A stretch of DNA of 64,000 nt from contig NZ_JACIGE010000002.1 of the NCBI RefSeq assembly GCF_014197755.1, positions 310,001-374,000 on the forward strand, written 5' to 3'. This DNA is from Rhodocyclus tenuis. Lineage in GTDB: Bacteria; Pseudomonadota; Gammaproteobacteria; Burkholderiales; Rhodocyclaceae. Positions 24,484-34,147 of the stretch are shown piece by piece. The position numbers and the translations under genes were made by a program. Positions within the stretch are counted from its first letter, which is position 1. The number at the start of each line of letters is the position of its first letter. Under the pieces are notes generated by a model, which was not told the DNA's origin, did not search any database, and saw only the letters and a program-made list of their open reading frames with translations.

Positions 24484-25989
24484 TCAGCCCTCCGGCCGAT
24501 GCGTCGGCCCTTCGGCGACCTGATGCGCCGGCATCGCCGCTTGATGGCGCTGTGTTGCGTGCGTCTCCGGCAGCGGCGTCGGCCGGCCGATGCCTTGCGG
24601 CAGCAGCGAGCCGGCGACCATGCCGAGCATGCTCACCGCGAGCCCGATCAGCTGCGGCGGCACCAGACTGGCATCGCCGAGCAGCAGCTCGACCAGCAGC
24701 CACCCGCCAAGGCCACCGAAGATCGACGCCAGCGCGCCCTGCGTCGTCGCGCGCTTCCAGAAGGCGCCGAAAAAGAGCGGCACGAAGGCGCCGGCCAGCG
24801 TCACCTTGTAGGCGTTCTCGACCATCTTGAAGATCGAGGCGTTGGTATTGAGCGCAAACACGAGGACGATGCAGGTGAAGCAGACGATGGTGATGCGCAT
24901 CATGCGCAGGAAGGCGCGGTCGCTGATTCCCGGATAGAAGCCGCGAACGATGTTCTCGGAAAAGGCGACCGACGGCGCCAGCAGCGTCGCCGACGAGCAG
25001 CTCATGATCGCCGCCAGCACGGCGCCGAAGAAGATCGCCTGCGCGAACACCGGCGTGTGCTGCAGCACCAAGGTCGGCAGCACCTGCTGCGGGTCGGACT
25101 CGATCAGCGCGTTGAACTGCTCGGGCGCGATCAGCGTCGCCGCGTAGGCGATGAACATCGGCACGAAGGTGAAGCAGAAGTAGATCGAACCGCCGAGCAC
25201 CGACGCCCAGATCGCGATCTTCGCGCTCTTCGCCGAGGTGATGCGCTGGAAGACGTCCTGCTGCGGGATCGAGCCGAGCATCATCGTCACCCAGGCGCCG
25301 AAGAAGGCCAGCCATTCGGCGGCGCTCGCCTCGGGGAAGAAATCGAGCTTGCCGGCAGCGGCGGCGTGGCTGACGACGACATCGACGCCGCCGGTCATTC
25401 CCGCGACGAGATAGCCGATGTAGAGCAGCCCGCCCATGACCACGCCCATCTGCACGAAGTCGAGGATCGCCACCGAGATCATGCCGCCGAAGGTGGTGTA
25501 GGTAAGCACGATCGCCGCGCCGAGGACCATTCCCGCCTGCTGCGAGATGGCGCCGTCGGTGACGGTGTTGAACACCAGCCCGAGCGCCTTGATCTGCGCC
25601 GACACCCAGCCGAGGTAGGAAGCGACGATGCACAGCGTCGTCAGCACCTCGACCGTGCGGTTGTAGCGCATACGGAAGAAGTCGCCGAGCGTCAGGATGT
25701 TCAGCTTGTACAGCATGGCGCCGTAGAACAGCCCGGCGATGATCAGGCACATGCTGGCGCCGAAGGGGTCGGCGACGACGCCGCGCAGCCCTTCCTTGAC
25801 GAAGGTGGCGGAAACGCCGAACACCGCCTCGGCGCCGAACCAGGTGGCGAAGACGGTGGCGGTGACCACCGGCAGCGGCAGGCGACGGCCGGCGACGGCG
25901 AAATCCTTGGCGTTATGCACCCGCGTCGCGGCGTAAAGGCCGACGCCGATCGAGGCTAGAAGGTAAATGGCGACAAACCAGACGAGCAT
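24484..25989 (-). CDS. Sodium:solute symporter (SSS family)
   Basis: The 501-residue inner-membrane protein has about 13 hydrophobic helices. Family marks are the N-terminal KDFAVAGRRLPLPVVTATVFATWFGAEAVFGVSA, YGAMLYKLNILTLGDFFRMRYNR, the sodium-site region YTTFGGMISVAILDFVQM, and FGAVLAAIMSCSSATLLAPSVAFSENI. The group includes proline, pantothenate and carboxylate uptake systems; substrate is not readable from sequence. The ATG at 25989 directly precedes TM1. The last ~35 residues are hydrophilic and His-rich (ETHATQRHQAAMPAHQ). It stands alone; a 232-bp gap upstream contains a DnaA-box sequence. Confidence 0.9.
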   Translation of the reverse strand: MLVWFVAIYLLASIGVGLYAATRVHNAKDFAVAGRRLPLPVVTATVFATWFGAEAVFGVSATFVKEGLRGVVADPFGASMCLIIAGLFYGAMLYKLNILTLGDFFRMRYNRTVEVLTTLCIVASYLGWVSAQIKALGLVFNTVTDGAISQQAGMVLGAAIVLTYTTFGGMISVAILDFVQMGVVMGGLLYIGYLVAGMTGGVDVVVSHAAAAGKLDFFPEASAAEWLAFFGAWVTMMLGSIPQQDVFQRITSAKSAKIAIWASVLGGSIYFCFTFVPMFIAYAATLIAPEQFNALIESDPQQVLPTLVLQHTPVFAQAIFFGAVLAAIMSCSSATLLAPSVAFSENIVRGFYPGISDRAFLRMMRITIVCFTCIVLVFALNTNASIFKMVENAYKVTLAGAFVPLFFGAFWKRATTQGALASIFGGLGGWLLVELLLGDASLVPPQLIGLAVSMLGMVAGSLLPQGIGRPTPLPETHATQRHQAAMPAHQVAEGPTHRPEG

Positions 25990-26114
25990 GACCGACCGGG
26001 ACTCTGCGCAAGGCGCGGCACAAGTTGAAAAAAGGGCAGCGAATTATACGGTTATCAGCGATTTTGCAGCGTTGCCGGAGACCGTTTTTTGGCTCGCGTT
26101 TAACTCACAGCTTC

Positions 26115-26123
26115 TGTGGATAA
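26115..26123 (-). promoter_or_regulatory. Perfect DnaA-box sequence
   Basis: TGTGGATAA is the complement of the consensus DnaA box TTATCCACA. It lies in the gap between the symporter and the ketosynthase, in an AT-richer patch (25990-26160) with no gene. A single box is not an origin; it could titrate DnaA or be chance. Confidence 0.4.
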
Positions 26124-26221
26124 GTCTGTGCGCTGCATGGGGGAAGGCACGCTAAGTCACTCAGCCGGCAGGCGCTCCCTTGCTCTGCCACAAAAAGAGG
26201 CGGGCCGTCAGCTCGCCGTCG

Positions 26222-27361
26222 TCAGAGTTTGCGCACGACGACGCTGCCGATCGAATAGCCGGCGCCGAAGGAGCAGATGACGCCGGCGTCGCCGCTGGCG
26301 AGGTCGGCGCGATGGCGGTGGAAAGCGATGATCGAGCCGGCCGAGGCGGTATTGGCAAACTCGTCGAGGATCACCGGCGCCTCGTCGGCGGAGGCTTCGT
26401 GGCCGAGCAGGCGGCGGCCGATCAGCTGGTTCATGGTCAGGTTGGCCTGATGCAGCCAGAAGCGGCGCACGCCGGCCGGCGCCAGACCGAGCTTGCCGAG
26501 ATGAGCGGCGATGTGCTCGGCGGCCATCGGACAGACCTCCTTGAACACCTTGCGTCCTTCCTGCACGAACAGCTTGTCGCGCGCGGCAAAGTCGCCGTCC
26601 TCGGCACGCGTGAGAAAGCCGAAGTTGTTGCGGATGTTGTTGGAGAAGCGTGTCGCCAGCTGCGTGCCGAGCACCTCCCAGCGCGCGGCACCGGTGCTGG
26701 CTTCTGTCGCCGGCAGATCGGCGTTCTCGACGACGATCGCCGTGCACACATCGCCGAAGATGAAGTGACAGTCGCGGTCCTGCCAGGCGAGGTGCGCCGA
26801 GCAGATTTCCGGATTGACGATGAGTACGGCGCGCGCGCTGCCGCTGCGCACGGCATTGACCGCCTGTTCGATGGCGAAGGTCGCCGATGAGCAGGCGACG
26901 TTCATGTCGAAGCCGAAACCCTGCGTGATGCCGAGCGCCGCCTGGATTTCGACGGCCATCGCCGGATACGGGCGCTGCATGTTCGACGCGGCGCAGATCA
27001 CCGCGTCGATGTCGGCCGGCGTGCGGCCGGCCGCGGCGAGTGCTTCGCTCGCCGCGGCGACGGCCATCTCGGCCTGCAGCGACAGCTCGTCGTCGGCACG
27101 CGCGGCCAGCCGCGGACGCATCCGCGCCGGGTCGAGAACGCCGTCCTTCTCCATCACGTAGCGGCGGTGGATGCCCGAAGCCTTTTCAATGAACTCGACC
27201 GACGACGGCGCCAGCGCGGTCTTCTCGCCGCGCGCGATGGCGTCGGCGTTGCGCGCGTTCTCGGCGGCAGCGAAAGCGTTGTACGAGGCGACCAGTTCTT
27301 CGTTGCTGATGCTGTGCGGTGCCGTAAACAGGCCGGTGCCGCTGATGACGACGCGGTTCAT
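26222..27361 (-). CDS. Beta-ketoacyl-ACP synthase III-like protein
   Basis: This thiolase-fold condensing enzyme of 379 residues has the FabH-type triad: Cys157 in [12 protein letters not shown], His304 in [14 protein letters not shown], Asn337 in [13 protein letters not shown]. It is ~50 residues longer than housekeeping FabH because of an N-terminal insertion ([30 protein letters not shown]) and belongs to the longer FabH-like group found in pseudomonads and betaproteobacteria. It condenses an acyl-CoA with malonyl-ACP or a related donor. No other fatty-acid gene is adjacent, so its primer is unknown; a role scavenging acyl-CoA into fatty acids is possible. Confidence 0.88.
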   Translation of the reverse strand: MNRVVISGTGLFTAPHSISNEELVASYNAFAAAENARNADAIARGEKTALAPSSVEFIEKASGIHRRYVMEKDGVLDPARMRPRLAARADDELSLQAEMAVAAASEALAAAGRTPADIDAVICAASNMQRPYPAMAVEIQAALGITQGFGFDMNVACSSATFAIEQAVNAVRSGSARAVLIVNPEICSAHLAWQDRDCHFIFGDVCTAIVVENADLPATEASTGAARWEVLGTQLATRFSNNIRNNFGFLTRAEDGDFAARDKLFVQEGRKVFKEVCPMAAEHIAAHLGKLGLAPAGVRRFWLHQANLTMNQLIGRRLLGHEASADEAPVILDEFANTASAGSIIAFHRHRADLASGDAGVICSFGAGYSIGSVVVRKL

Positions 27362-27455
27362 GAAACGCTCTCCCTGATTCCAGTCGATATTGGTATTGGA
27401 TTGTTATTGCTCCGCGGGCGACAGCCCCGCGGGTGAAGCGCTCACTACCGACAGC

Positions 27456-28991
27456 TCAATAGAAAATACGCGCCAGCAGCAAGGCGACGAGCAGCAGCGC
27501 GATGACGCCGAGCAGCGCGTTCTGCTGCCGCTGCGTCGCGGCGATCTCGGCAAGCAGCGGCGTCGGATCGACGACCGCCGGCTGCGCCAGCGACTGATGC
27601 ACCAGGCGCGGCAGTTGCGGCAGCGTGCGCGCCCAGTTCGGCGCCTCGCGCTTGAAACCGTCGATGAAGCCGCGCCAGCCGAGCTGCTCGTTCATCCAGC
27701 GTTCGAGGAAGGGCTTGGCCGTCTTCCACAGGTCGAGATCGGGGTCGAGCTGGCGACCGAGGCCTTCGATGTTGAGCAGCGTCTTCTGCAGCATGACCAG
27801 TTGCGGCTGAATCTCGACGTTGAAGCGACGCGAGGTCTGGAACAGGCGCAGCAGCACGCGTCCGAAGGAAATCTCGCGCAACGGCCGATCGAACACCGGC
27901 TCGCAGACGGCGCGGATCGCCGCCTCGAATTCGTCGATACGCGTGTCCGGCGGCGCCCAGCCGGCCTCGACGTGCGCCAGCGCGACGCGCTTGTAGTCGC
28001 GGCGGAAGAAGGCGAGGAAATTCTGCGCGAGGTAGTTCTTGTCGACGTCGGTCAGCGTGCCGACGATGCCGAAGTCGAGCGCGATGTAGCTGCCGTGACG
28101 CGCCGGATCGGTGGCGACGAAGATGTTGCCGGGATGCATGTCGGCGTGGAAAAAGCCGTCGCGGAAGACCTGCGTGAAGAATATCTCGACGCCGGCGCGC
28201 GACAGGGCCGGCAGGTCGATGCCGGCCTCGATCAAGGCGTCGGTCTGGCTGATCGGAATGCCGCGCATGCGCTCCATGACCATCACCGTCGGCGTACAGA
28301 AATCCCAGTGCACTTCGGGAATCTGCAGGATCTTCGAGCCGGTGAAATTGCGCCGCAGCTGCGAGCAGTTGGCGGCTTCGCGCATCAGGTCGAGCTCATC
28401 GTAGAGATACTTGGCGAATTCGGCGACGACGGCGCGCGGCCGCAGGCGCTTGCCGTCGGCCCACACTTTCTCGAGCAGGCCGGCAAAGGTGTCGAGCAGG
28501 CCGAGATCGTGCGCCAGCACGGCACGCATCGACGGACGCAGGATCTTCACCGCCACGTCAAAGCCACCGTCGGCAGCGTGCAGGCGGGCGAAGTGCACCT
28601 GCGCGATCGAAGCCGAGGCGACCGGCGTCGCGTCGAACTCGGCAAATACCGCCGAGGCCGGGCGGCCGTAGGCACGTTCGATTTCGGCCAGCGCCAGCTC
28701 CGACGAGAACGGCGGCACGCGGTCCTGCAGTTTCGCCAGTTCGTCGGCAATGTCGGCCGGCAGCAGGTCGCGGCGCGTCGACAGCACCTGACCGAACTTG
28801 ACGAAGATCGGCCCCAGCGATTCGAGTGCCAGGCGCAGACGCACGGCCGGTGGCGTATCGAAACGGCGCCAGAAAAAGAACATCCGCGACAGCGCCACCA
28901 GCCGGCCGCTCGACTCGTGTTCGAAAATCATTTCGTCGAGACCGTAACGAACGGAAACGCTGAGAATCCTGGCGAGGCGGAAGAGACGCAT
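27456..28991 (-). CDS. ubiB: Ubiquinone biosynthesis accessory ATPase/kinase-like protein UbiB
   Basis: It is an atypical protein-kinase-like (ABC1/ADCK) membrane protein needed for ubiquinone synthesis. The 511 residues contain the family KxGQ motif in [16 protein letters not shown], the A-rich loop ASASIAQVH, the ion-pair Lys in [20 protein letters not shown] for the catalytic loop, and ALDFGIVG for the DFG-like metal site. Two hydrophobic helices lie at the C-terminus ([19 protein letters not shown]). The ATG at 28991 ([10 protein letters not shown]) fits the family; an upstream start would add 15 residues. It is divergent from argS. Confidence 0.93.
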   Translation of the reverse strand: MRLFRLARILSVSVRYGLDEMIFEHESSGRLVALSRMFFFWRRFDTPPAVRLRLALESLGPIFVKFGQVLSTRRDLLPADIADELAKLQDRVPPFSSELALAEIERAYGRPASAVFAEFDATPVASASIAQVHFARLHAADGGFDVAVKILRPSMRAVLAHDLGLLDTFAGLLEKVWADGKRLRPRAVVAEFAKYLYDELDLMREAANCSQLRRNFTGSKILQIPEVHWDFCTPTVMVMERMRGIPISQTDALIEAGIDLPALSRAGVEIFFTQVFRDGFFHADMHPGNIFVATDPARHGSYIALDFGIVGTLTDVDKNYLAQNFLAFFRRDYKRVALAHVEAGWAPPDTRIDEFEAAIRAVCEPVFDRPLREISFGRVLLRLFQTSRRFNVEIQPQLVMLQKTLLNIEGLGRQLDPDLDLWKTAKPFLERWMNEQLGWRGFIDGFKREAPNWARTLPQLPRLVHQSLAQPAVVDPTPLLAEIAATQRQQNALLGVIALLLVALLLARIFY

Positions 28992-29178
28992 GGAATATGG
29001 ACGGCAAGCGGGCGGCGGCAAGTGGAAAAGCGGCACCCGAACAGGCGGAATCGTCAGTCAAAAGTAAGGCGTGAGTTTATCCCGAACACGCGCCAAATAC
29101 GCGCCGAATACGCAGCGCCGGGCGCAGCCATGCGTCCGCCGGCGGCCCGGCGCGTCGTCCCGGCGGCGCCGCCCGTCG

Positions 29179-29184
29179 TATAAT
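29179..29184 (+). promoter_or_regulatory. Putative -10 box of the argS operon
   Basis: A consensus TATAAT lies 39 bp before the argS ATG in the divergent ubiB-argS gap. No convincing -35 is seen. The gap otherwise holds no gene. Confidence 0.5.
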
Positions 29185-29222
29185 CGACGCTCGCTCCCAA
29201 TCGAACACCGACAAGAATCCCG

Positions 29223-30986
29223 ATGAGTCAAGAGATCAAGCTTCACCTCGCCGAACTGCTGCGCGCCGCGCTCAACAGCGTTGCGCCCGCCGAGTCCGCC
29301 GCGGCCATCGTCATCGAGCGCCCGAAACAGGCCTCGCATGGCGATTTCGCCTGCAACATCGCCATGCAGCTGGCGCGCGCCATGAAGCGCAACCCGCGCG
29401 AGCTGGCACAGCTGCTCATCGCCGAACTGCCGGCTTCGCCTTTCGTTGCCAAGGTCGACATCGCCGGCGCCGGCTTCATCAATTTTCACCTGCTGCCGGC
29501 GGCCAAGCTCGCCGCCGTGCGCAGCGCGCTGACGCAGGGCGCTGCCTTCGGCCGCTCGCAAGCCGGCGGCAAGCGCAGCGTGCAGGTCGAATTCGTTTCC
29601 GCCAACCCGACCGGGCCGCTGCACGTCGGCCACGGCCGCGGCGCCGCCTACGGCGCCAGCCTTTCGGCGCTGCTCGCCTTTGCCGGCTGGGACGTCACGC
29701 GCGAGTACTACGTGAACGACGCCGGCCGGCAGATGGACATCCTCGGTCTGTCGACCTGGCTGCGCTATCTCGACCTGCAGCACGAAAGCGTTCCCTTCCC
29801 GCCGAACGGCTACCAGGGTGACTACGTACGCGACATGGCGCAGCAGATGCGCAGCGCGCACGGTGCGCGTTTCCTGCGCCCGGCGGCACAAGTGCTCGCC
29901 GGCGTGCCGGCGCTGCCCGACGCCGCACGCAGCGACGACGAAGCCAAGCAGCAGCGCGAACTGCACCTCGACGGACTGATCGAGCGCGCCAAGACGCTGC
30001 TCGGTGAAGACTGGCCCTACGTACACGCGCACGCGCTCAACGAACAGCTCGCCGACTGCCGCGACGACCTCGAGGAATTCGGCGTGCACTTCGACGTCTG
30101 GTTCTCGGAGAAGTCGCTGTTCGATACCGGACTGGTCGCGCGCTGCGTCGAACGGCTGGAAAGCGCCGGCCACGTCTATCTGCAGAACGGCGCGCGCTGG
30201 TTCCGCTCGACCGCCTTCGGCGACGAGAAGGACCGCGTCGTGCAGCGCGAAAACGGTCTGTACACCTACTTCGCTTCCGACATCGCCTACCACCTGAACA
30301 AGTACGAGCGCGGTTTCGAACGCATCATCAACATCTGGGGCGCCGATCACCACGGCTACGTGCCGCGCGTCAAAGGCGCGCTGGCAGCGCTCGGCCTCGA
30401 CCGCGACCGTCTCGACGTGGCGCTGGTGCAGTTCGCCGTGCTCTACCGCAACGGCCAGAAAGCATCGATGTCGACGCGTTCGGGCGAATTCGTCACGCTG
30501 CGCGAGCTGCGCGGCGAAGTCGGTGCAGACGCCTGCCGCTTCTTCTACGTGCTACGCAAATCCGACCAGCACCTCGATTTCGATCTCGACCTCGCCAAGA
30601 GCCAGTCGAACGACAATCCGGTCTATTACATCCAGTACGCGCATGCGCGCATCGCCAGCCTGCTCGCGCAGTCGGGCGATGCCAGCGACGAGCCGGCAGA
30701 TGCCGACCTGGCGCTGCTCGTCAATCCGCGCGAAGTCGCGCTGGCGGCGCGCATCGGCGAATTCCCCGAAGTGATCGATGCCGCTGCCGCCGATCTGGCG
30801 CCGCACGCGATTGCCTTTTACCTGCGCGATCTGGCTGCCGAATTCCACAGCTACTACAACGCCGAGCGCATGCTGGTCGACGACGCCGCCCTGCGCGCCG
30901 CGCGTCTGGCGCTGGCGGCTGCGGTCGCCCAGGTCATCCGCAACGGCATGAGCCTCCTGGGCGTCAGCTGCCCTGAATCGATGTAA
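29223..30986 (+). CDS. argS: Arginyl-tRNA synthetase
   Basis: This is the class I synthetase that charges tRNA-Arg. The 587-residue protein has an N-terminal Add1 domain recognising the D-loop (~1-110), the HIGH motif as HVGHG (134-138) after VEFVSANPTGPL, and the KMSKS-loop region as KASMSTRSGEFVTL, which lacks the canonical second lysine, as in most ArgRS. The DALR anticodon-binding domain with HAIAFYLRDLAAEFHSYYN lies at the C-terminus. It is the first gene of argS-SPOR-dsbA, with 12- and 13-bp gaps. Confidence 0.96.
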   Translation: MSQEIKLHLAELLRAALNSVAPAESAAAIVIERPKQASHGDFACNIAMQLARAMKRNPRELAQLLIAELPASPFVAKVDIAGAGFINFHLLPAAKLAAVRSALTQGAAFGRSQAGGKRSVQVEFVSANPTGPLHVGHGRGAAYGASLSALLAFAGWDVTREYYVNDAGRQMDILGLSTWLRYLDLQHESVPFPPNGYQGDYVRDMAQQMRSAHGARFLRPAAQVLAGVPALPDAARSDDEAKQQRELHLDGLIERAKTLLGEDWPYVHAHALNEQLADCRDDLEEFGVHFDVWFSEKSLFDTGLVARCVERLESAGHVYLQNGARWFRSTAFGDEKDRVVQRENGLYTYFASDIAYHLNKYERGFERIINIWGADHHGYVPRVKGALAALGLDRDRLDVALVQFAVLYRNGQKASMSTRSGEFVTLRELRGEVGADACRFFYVLRKSDQHLDFDLDLAKSQSNDNPVYYIQYAHARIASLLAQSGDASDEPADADLALLVNPREVALAARIGEFPEVIDAAAADLAPHAIAFYLRDLAAEFHSYYNAERMLVDDAALRAARLALAAAVAQVIRNGMSLLGVSCPESM

Positions 30987-30998
30987 GCGAGAAAGCCC

Positions 30999-31619
30999 AT
31001 GAGCCGCGACATGAAGAAACCCCGCAACACGCCCAGCCGGCGCAAATCCGGCGGCGGCACGCTGTTCGGCCTGTTCATCGGTCTGGTCATCGGCGTCGTC
31101 TGTGCTGCCGGCGTCGTCTGGTACATCAACAAGGCGCCGACGCCCTTCACCAGCAAAGCGGCGGCACCGGCACCGGCGCTTCCCGCCGCAACGGGCAAGA
31201 CCGAAGGCACGCCGCCAGCACCGGCAGCGCTGCCCGGCAAGCCGGGCGACGCCGCACCGAACGCCAGCGACAAGCCGCGTTTCGACTTCTACAAGATCCT
31301 GCCCGGCGCCGCCGAACCGACGCCGCAAGCCAAGCCGGCCGAAAGCAAGCCCGCGGACGCCGACAAGGGCAAGGCCGACCTGCTCAAGGAGCCGGCTTTC
31401 CTGCAGGCTGGCTCCTTCCAGAATTCCGGCGACGCCGACAACCAGAAAGCCAAGCTGGCGATGATGGGCGTCGAGGCGACGGTGCAGCAGGTGATGGTTC
31501 AGGACAAGGTGTGGTATCGCGTCCGTCTCGGGCCGTTCACCAAGATGGACGATCTCAACCGCATGCGCGCCGAACTCGCCAAGCAGGGTGTCGAGGCGGC
31601 GGTGGTCAAGAAGGACTGA
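30999..31619 (+). CDS. SPOR-domain membrane protein (FtsN-like)
   Basis: The 206-residue bitopic protein has a basic cytoplasmic N-terminus (MKKPRNTPSRRKSG), one membrane helix (LFGLFIGLVIGVVCAAGVVWYI, ~22-43), a Pro/Ala/Lys-rich periplasmic linker and a C-terminal SPOR domain (FLQAGSFQNSGDADNQKAKLAMMG ... WYRVRLGPFTKMDDLNRMRAEL) that binds denuded septal peptidoglycan. This is the arrangement of FtsN-type division proteins. The argS-SPOR-dsbA order is common in betaproteobacteria. Full FtsN function is not certain because the short helical essential region is not recognisable. Confidence 0.88.
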   Translation: MSRDMKKPRNTPSRRKSGGGTLFGLFIGLVIGVVCAAGVVWYINKAPTPFTSKAAAPAPALPAATGKTEGTPPAPAALPGKPGDAAPNASDKPRFDFYKILPGAAEPTPQAKPAESKPADADKGKADLLKEPAFLQAGSFQNSGDADNQKAKLAMMGVEATVQQVMVQDKVWYRVRLGPFTKMDDLNRMRAELAKQGVEAAVVKKD

Positions 31620-31632
31620 CAAGGAGAAACGG

Positions 31633-32286
31633 ATGAACAGGATGAAGAATTTCACCGGCTGGCTGGCGGGACTGCTGCTGGCGCTGGCAGCAACGACGGC
31701 AATGGCGCAGGCGCAGTTGCTTCCCGGACGCGACTTCACCGCGATTGATCCGGCACAGCCGACCGACACGCCGACGAAAGTCGAGGTGCTCGAGTTCTTC
31801 TCCTACGGCTGCCCGCACTGCAAGGAGCTCAACCCGGTGCTCGGCAAATGGGCGGCGCGCCAGCCGGCCGACGTTGTCGTCCGCCGCGTGCCGGTCTCCT
31901 TCGGCCGGCCGCAGTGGGCCAACCTGTCCAAGCTCTATTTCGCGCTCGAAGCGACCGGCGACCTCGCCCGCCTCGACGATGCCGTCTTTGCCGCGCTGCA
32001 CGAGAAGGGACTGCGCCTGTATGACGAGCGCGCCATCAACGAGTGGGTCGCCGCGCAGGGTGTCGACATGCGCAAGTTCGCCGACGCCTTCGGCTCCTTC
32101 GGCGTCGCCGCCAAGGTCCGCCGCGCCGACCAGATGGTGCAGACCTACCGCATCGACGGCGTTCCGGCACTCACCGTCGACGGCAAGTACCGCGTGCTGA
32201 CGCAGAGCAACAGCCACGACGTGCTGCTGGCTCAGGCCGAGCGCATCATCGCCAAGGCACGCAGCGAGCGCGGCGGCAAGAAGTAG
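31633..32286 (+). CDS. dsbA: Periplasmic thiol:disulfide oxidoreductase DsbA
   Basis: It introduces disulfides into exported proteins. It has a signal peptide (MNRMKNFTGWLAGLLLALAATTAMA), then a thioredoxin fold with EFFSYGCPHCKELNP, the C60-P-H-C63 active site identical to E. coli DsbA, an inserted helical domain (~110-165) and cis-Pro in GVPALTVDGKYR. The 217-residue length is typical. The ATG at 31633 has AAGGAG 7 nt upstream; the frame upstream of it lies in the previous gene. It is probably re-oxidised by a DsbB outside the window. Confidence 0.93.
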   Translation: MNRMKNFTGWLAGLLLALAATTAMAQAQLLPGRDFTAIDPAQPTDTPTKVEVLEFFSYGCPHCKELNPVLGKWAARQPADVVVRRVPVSFGRPQWANLSKLYFALEATGDLARLDDAVFAALHEKGLRLYDERAINEWVAAQGVDMRKFADAFGSFGVAAKVRRADQMVQTYRIDGVPALTVDGKYRVLTQSNSHDVLLAQAERIIAKARSERGGKK

Positions 32287-32325
32287 GCGCAAGCATCCCA
32301 CGCATTACCTGCAGAAAGACTTCAC

Positions 32326-33135
32326 GTGCAGTCTGAACTCGCGCCAGCCGGCGCGGGGACGATCCCGTCCACCCGGCGCATCTTCATCACCGGCGCCTCT
32401 TCCGGAATCGGCCGCGCGCTGGCCGAACACTACGCGGCAGCCGACACCATTCTTGGTCTGGCCGCGCGCCGCGAAGAACTGCTGCAGGACATCGCCAGCC
32501 GCCTGCCCGGCTGCATCGTCTGCTATCCGCTCGACGTTGCCGACGCGCCGGCACTGGCTGCAGCAGCTGCCGACTTCATTTCCCGCTTCGGCCCGCCCGA
32601 CATCGTCATCGCCAGCGCCGGCGTCTCGGTCGGCACGCTCAGCGAATACGGCGAGGATCTCGCCGTGCTGCGCCGGGTGATGGACATCAATGTCTATGGC
32701 ATGGCGGCGAGCTTCTCGCCGTTCATTCCGGCGATGCGCGCCGCGGGCGCTGGCCGGCTGGTCGGCATCGCCTCGGTCGCCGGCATCCGCGGCCTGCCCG
32801 GCGCCGAAGCCTACAGCGCCTCGAAAGCCGCGGCGATCGCCTACCTGGAAAGCCTGCGCCTGGAGATGCGCGATTCGGGCGTACGCGTGGTGACGATCTG
32901 CCCCGGCTACATCGCCACGCCGATGACCGCGGTCAACCCCTACCGCATGCCCTTTCTGCTGTCAGCGAACGACGCGGCCCGGCGTTTCGCGCGCGTCATC
33001 GCGCGTGGCGACAGCTACGCCGTCGTTCCCTGGCAGATGGGCATCGTTGCCAAGGCACTGCGCCTGCTGCCGAACGCGCTCTACGACCGCCTGTTCGCCA
33101 AGGCGCCGCGCAAGCCGCGGCAACTGCCCTTGTAA
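32326..33135 (+). CDS. Short-chain dehydrogenase/reductase
   Basis: The 269-residue Rossmann-fold oxidoreductase has FITGASSGIGRALAEHY (NAD(P)-binding TGxxxGxG), DVADAPAL, ASAGVSVG in place of NNAG, catalytic Ser in GIASVAGIRGLPG and Y-x3-K as YSASKAA. An arginine-containing segment after strand 2 (AARREE) suggests NADPH preference. The start is a GTG at 32326 followed by an unconserved ~17 residues. It has no pathway partner; it lies 39 bp after dsbA on the same strand and may be a read-through member of that operon. Substrate unknown. Confidence 0.85.
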   Translation: MQSELAPAGAGTIPSTRRIFITGASSGIGRALAEHYAAADTILGLAARREELLQDIASRLPGCIVCYPLDVADAPALAAAAADFISRFGPPDIVIASAGVSVGTLSEYGEDLAVLRRVMDINVYGMAASFSPFIPAMRAAGAGRLVGIASVAGIRGLPGAEAYSASKAAAIAYLESLRLEMRDSGVRVVTICPGYIATPMTAVNPYRMPFLLSANDAARRFARVIARGDSYAVVPWQMGIVAKALRLLPNALYDRLFAKAPRKPRQLPL

Positions 33136-33199
33136 AGGGCGCGGCAGGCGACGTTGCACAGGCCGAAGTGCTGCGCGACTCCCGGCGACGCGCCGGAGG

Positions 33200-33925
33200 C
33201 TACCACTCGATCGGCTGACCGTCGCGGAAAAAGCCGCCGCTCGGACCGTCGTCGGGCAACAGCGCCGCCCAGACGATGCTCGCCGCGCCCTCGTCGGCGC
33301 TGCGCCCGGCACCGCTGCCGCCCATATCGGTGCGACACCAGCCCGGACAGACCGAATTCACCTTGATGCCGCTGGCGGCGACTTCCTCGGCGGTGAGTCG
33401 CGTCAGTGCGTTGAGCGCGATCTTCGACATGCGATACGCCGGCCAGAAGCCGCCCATATTGGCGAGTTGCGCCATCCCCGACGAGACATTGACGATGCGT
33501 CCCTGCTTGCGCGCCAGCATCAGCGGCAGGAAAGCCTGAATCAGGCGCAAGGGCGCCAGCGCGTTGGTGGCGAAGGCGCTGGCAACGAGTTCGGGATCGA
33601 CCTCGGCGACGCTGGCCCCCTGCGGATTGACGAAATCGTTGGGCTCGGGAAAAACACCGGCGTTGTTGACCAGCACATCGACGCGGCCGAACTCGCGGCG
33701 CACGCGCGCCGCCAGCGCCGCAACGGCGGAAGCATCGGCGACGTCGGCGACATGCGGCAATACGTCGCGCCCGCTGGCAGCGAGTTCGCCGGCTGCCGCT
33801 TCGATCTGCTGACGTTGGCGACCAATCATCAGCACGCGATAGCCGGCGTCGGCGAGATCACGCGCAACGGCGCAGCCGAGACCACGGCTGGCGCCGGTGA
33901 CGATGGCAAGCTTCTTTTCGATCAT
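33200..33925 (-). CDS. Short-chain dehydrogenase/reductase, carbonyl-reductase-like
   Basis: The 241-residue protein has AIVTGASRGLGCAVARDL at the cofactor site, VADVADASAV, NNAGVF, catalytic Ser in VNVSSGMAQL, and Y-x3-K as YRMSKIALNALTR. The ending with CPGWCRTDMGG and WAALLPDDGPSGGFFRDGQPIEW matches plant and animal carbonyl-reductase-like SDRs. It is convergent with the other SDR but not close to it in sequence. It is divergent from ubiUVT and reads away from its promoter. Substrate unknown. Confidence 0.87.
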   Translation of the reverse strand: MIEKKLAIVTGASRGLGCAVARDLADAGYRVLMIGRQRQQIEAAAGELAASGRDVLPHVADVADASAVAALAARVRREFGRVDVLVNNAGVFPEPNDFVNPQGASVAEVDPELVASAFATNALAPLRLIQAFLPLMLARKQGRIVNVSSGMAQLANMGGFWPAYRMSKIALNALTRLTAEEVAASGIKVNSVCPGWCRTDMGGSGAGRSADEGAASIVWAALLPDDGPSGGFFRDGQPIEW

Positions 33926-34078
33926 GACGGCCCCTCACAGGCACTGTTGGCAGAGCGGACATCATGCCGTCTGCAAACGGGCCGGGCAAGCGGCACGTTT
34001 GCCGGCGCCGCCAGCGGCGTGGCGAAGCGCAAAAGACGCGCCGGCGCACCCGCGCCGGCCGCCGCAAAACGGGCGCAA

Positions 34079-34119
34079 TTGACCAAAATCAAGCGCCTGC
34101 GACGCGCTCTGGCTATACT
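34079..34119 (+). promoter_or_regulatory. FNR/Anr-type box and promoter of ubiUVT
   Basis: TTGAC-N4-ATCAA (34079-34092) differs from the FNR consensus TTGAT-N4-ATCAA at one base. A -10-like TATACT follows at 34114-34119. A start near 34126 would centre the box about 41 bp upstream, the class II activator position. No other gene lies in the gap; the upstream part (33926-34070) is GC-rich and featureless. Confidence 0.75.
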
Positions 34120-34147
34120 TGGCGCCTTCGTTTGGCAGAGAACACCC

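Noticed and set aside
33005-34147. Long upstream extension of the ubiU frame
   Set aside because: It runs opposite to a real dehydrogenase gene and crosses the FNR-type promoter; conserved UbiU sequence begins at 34148.
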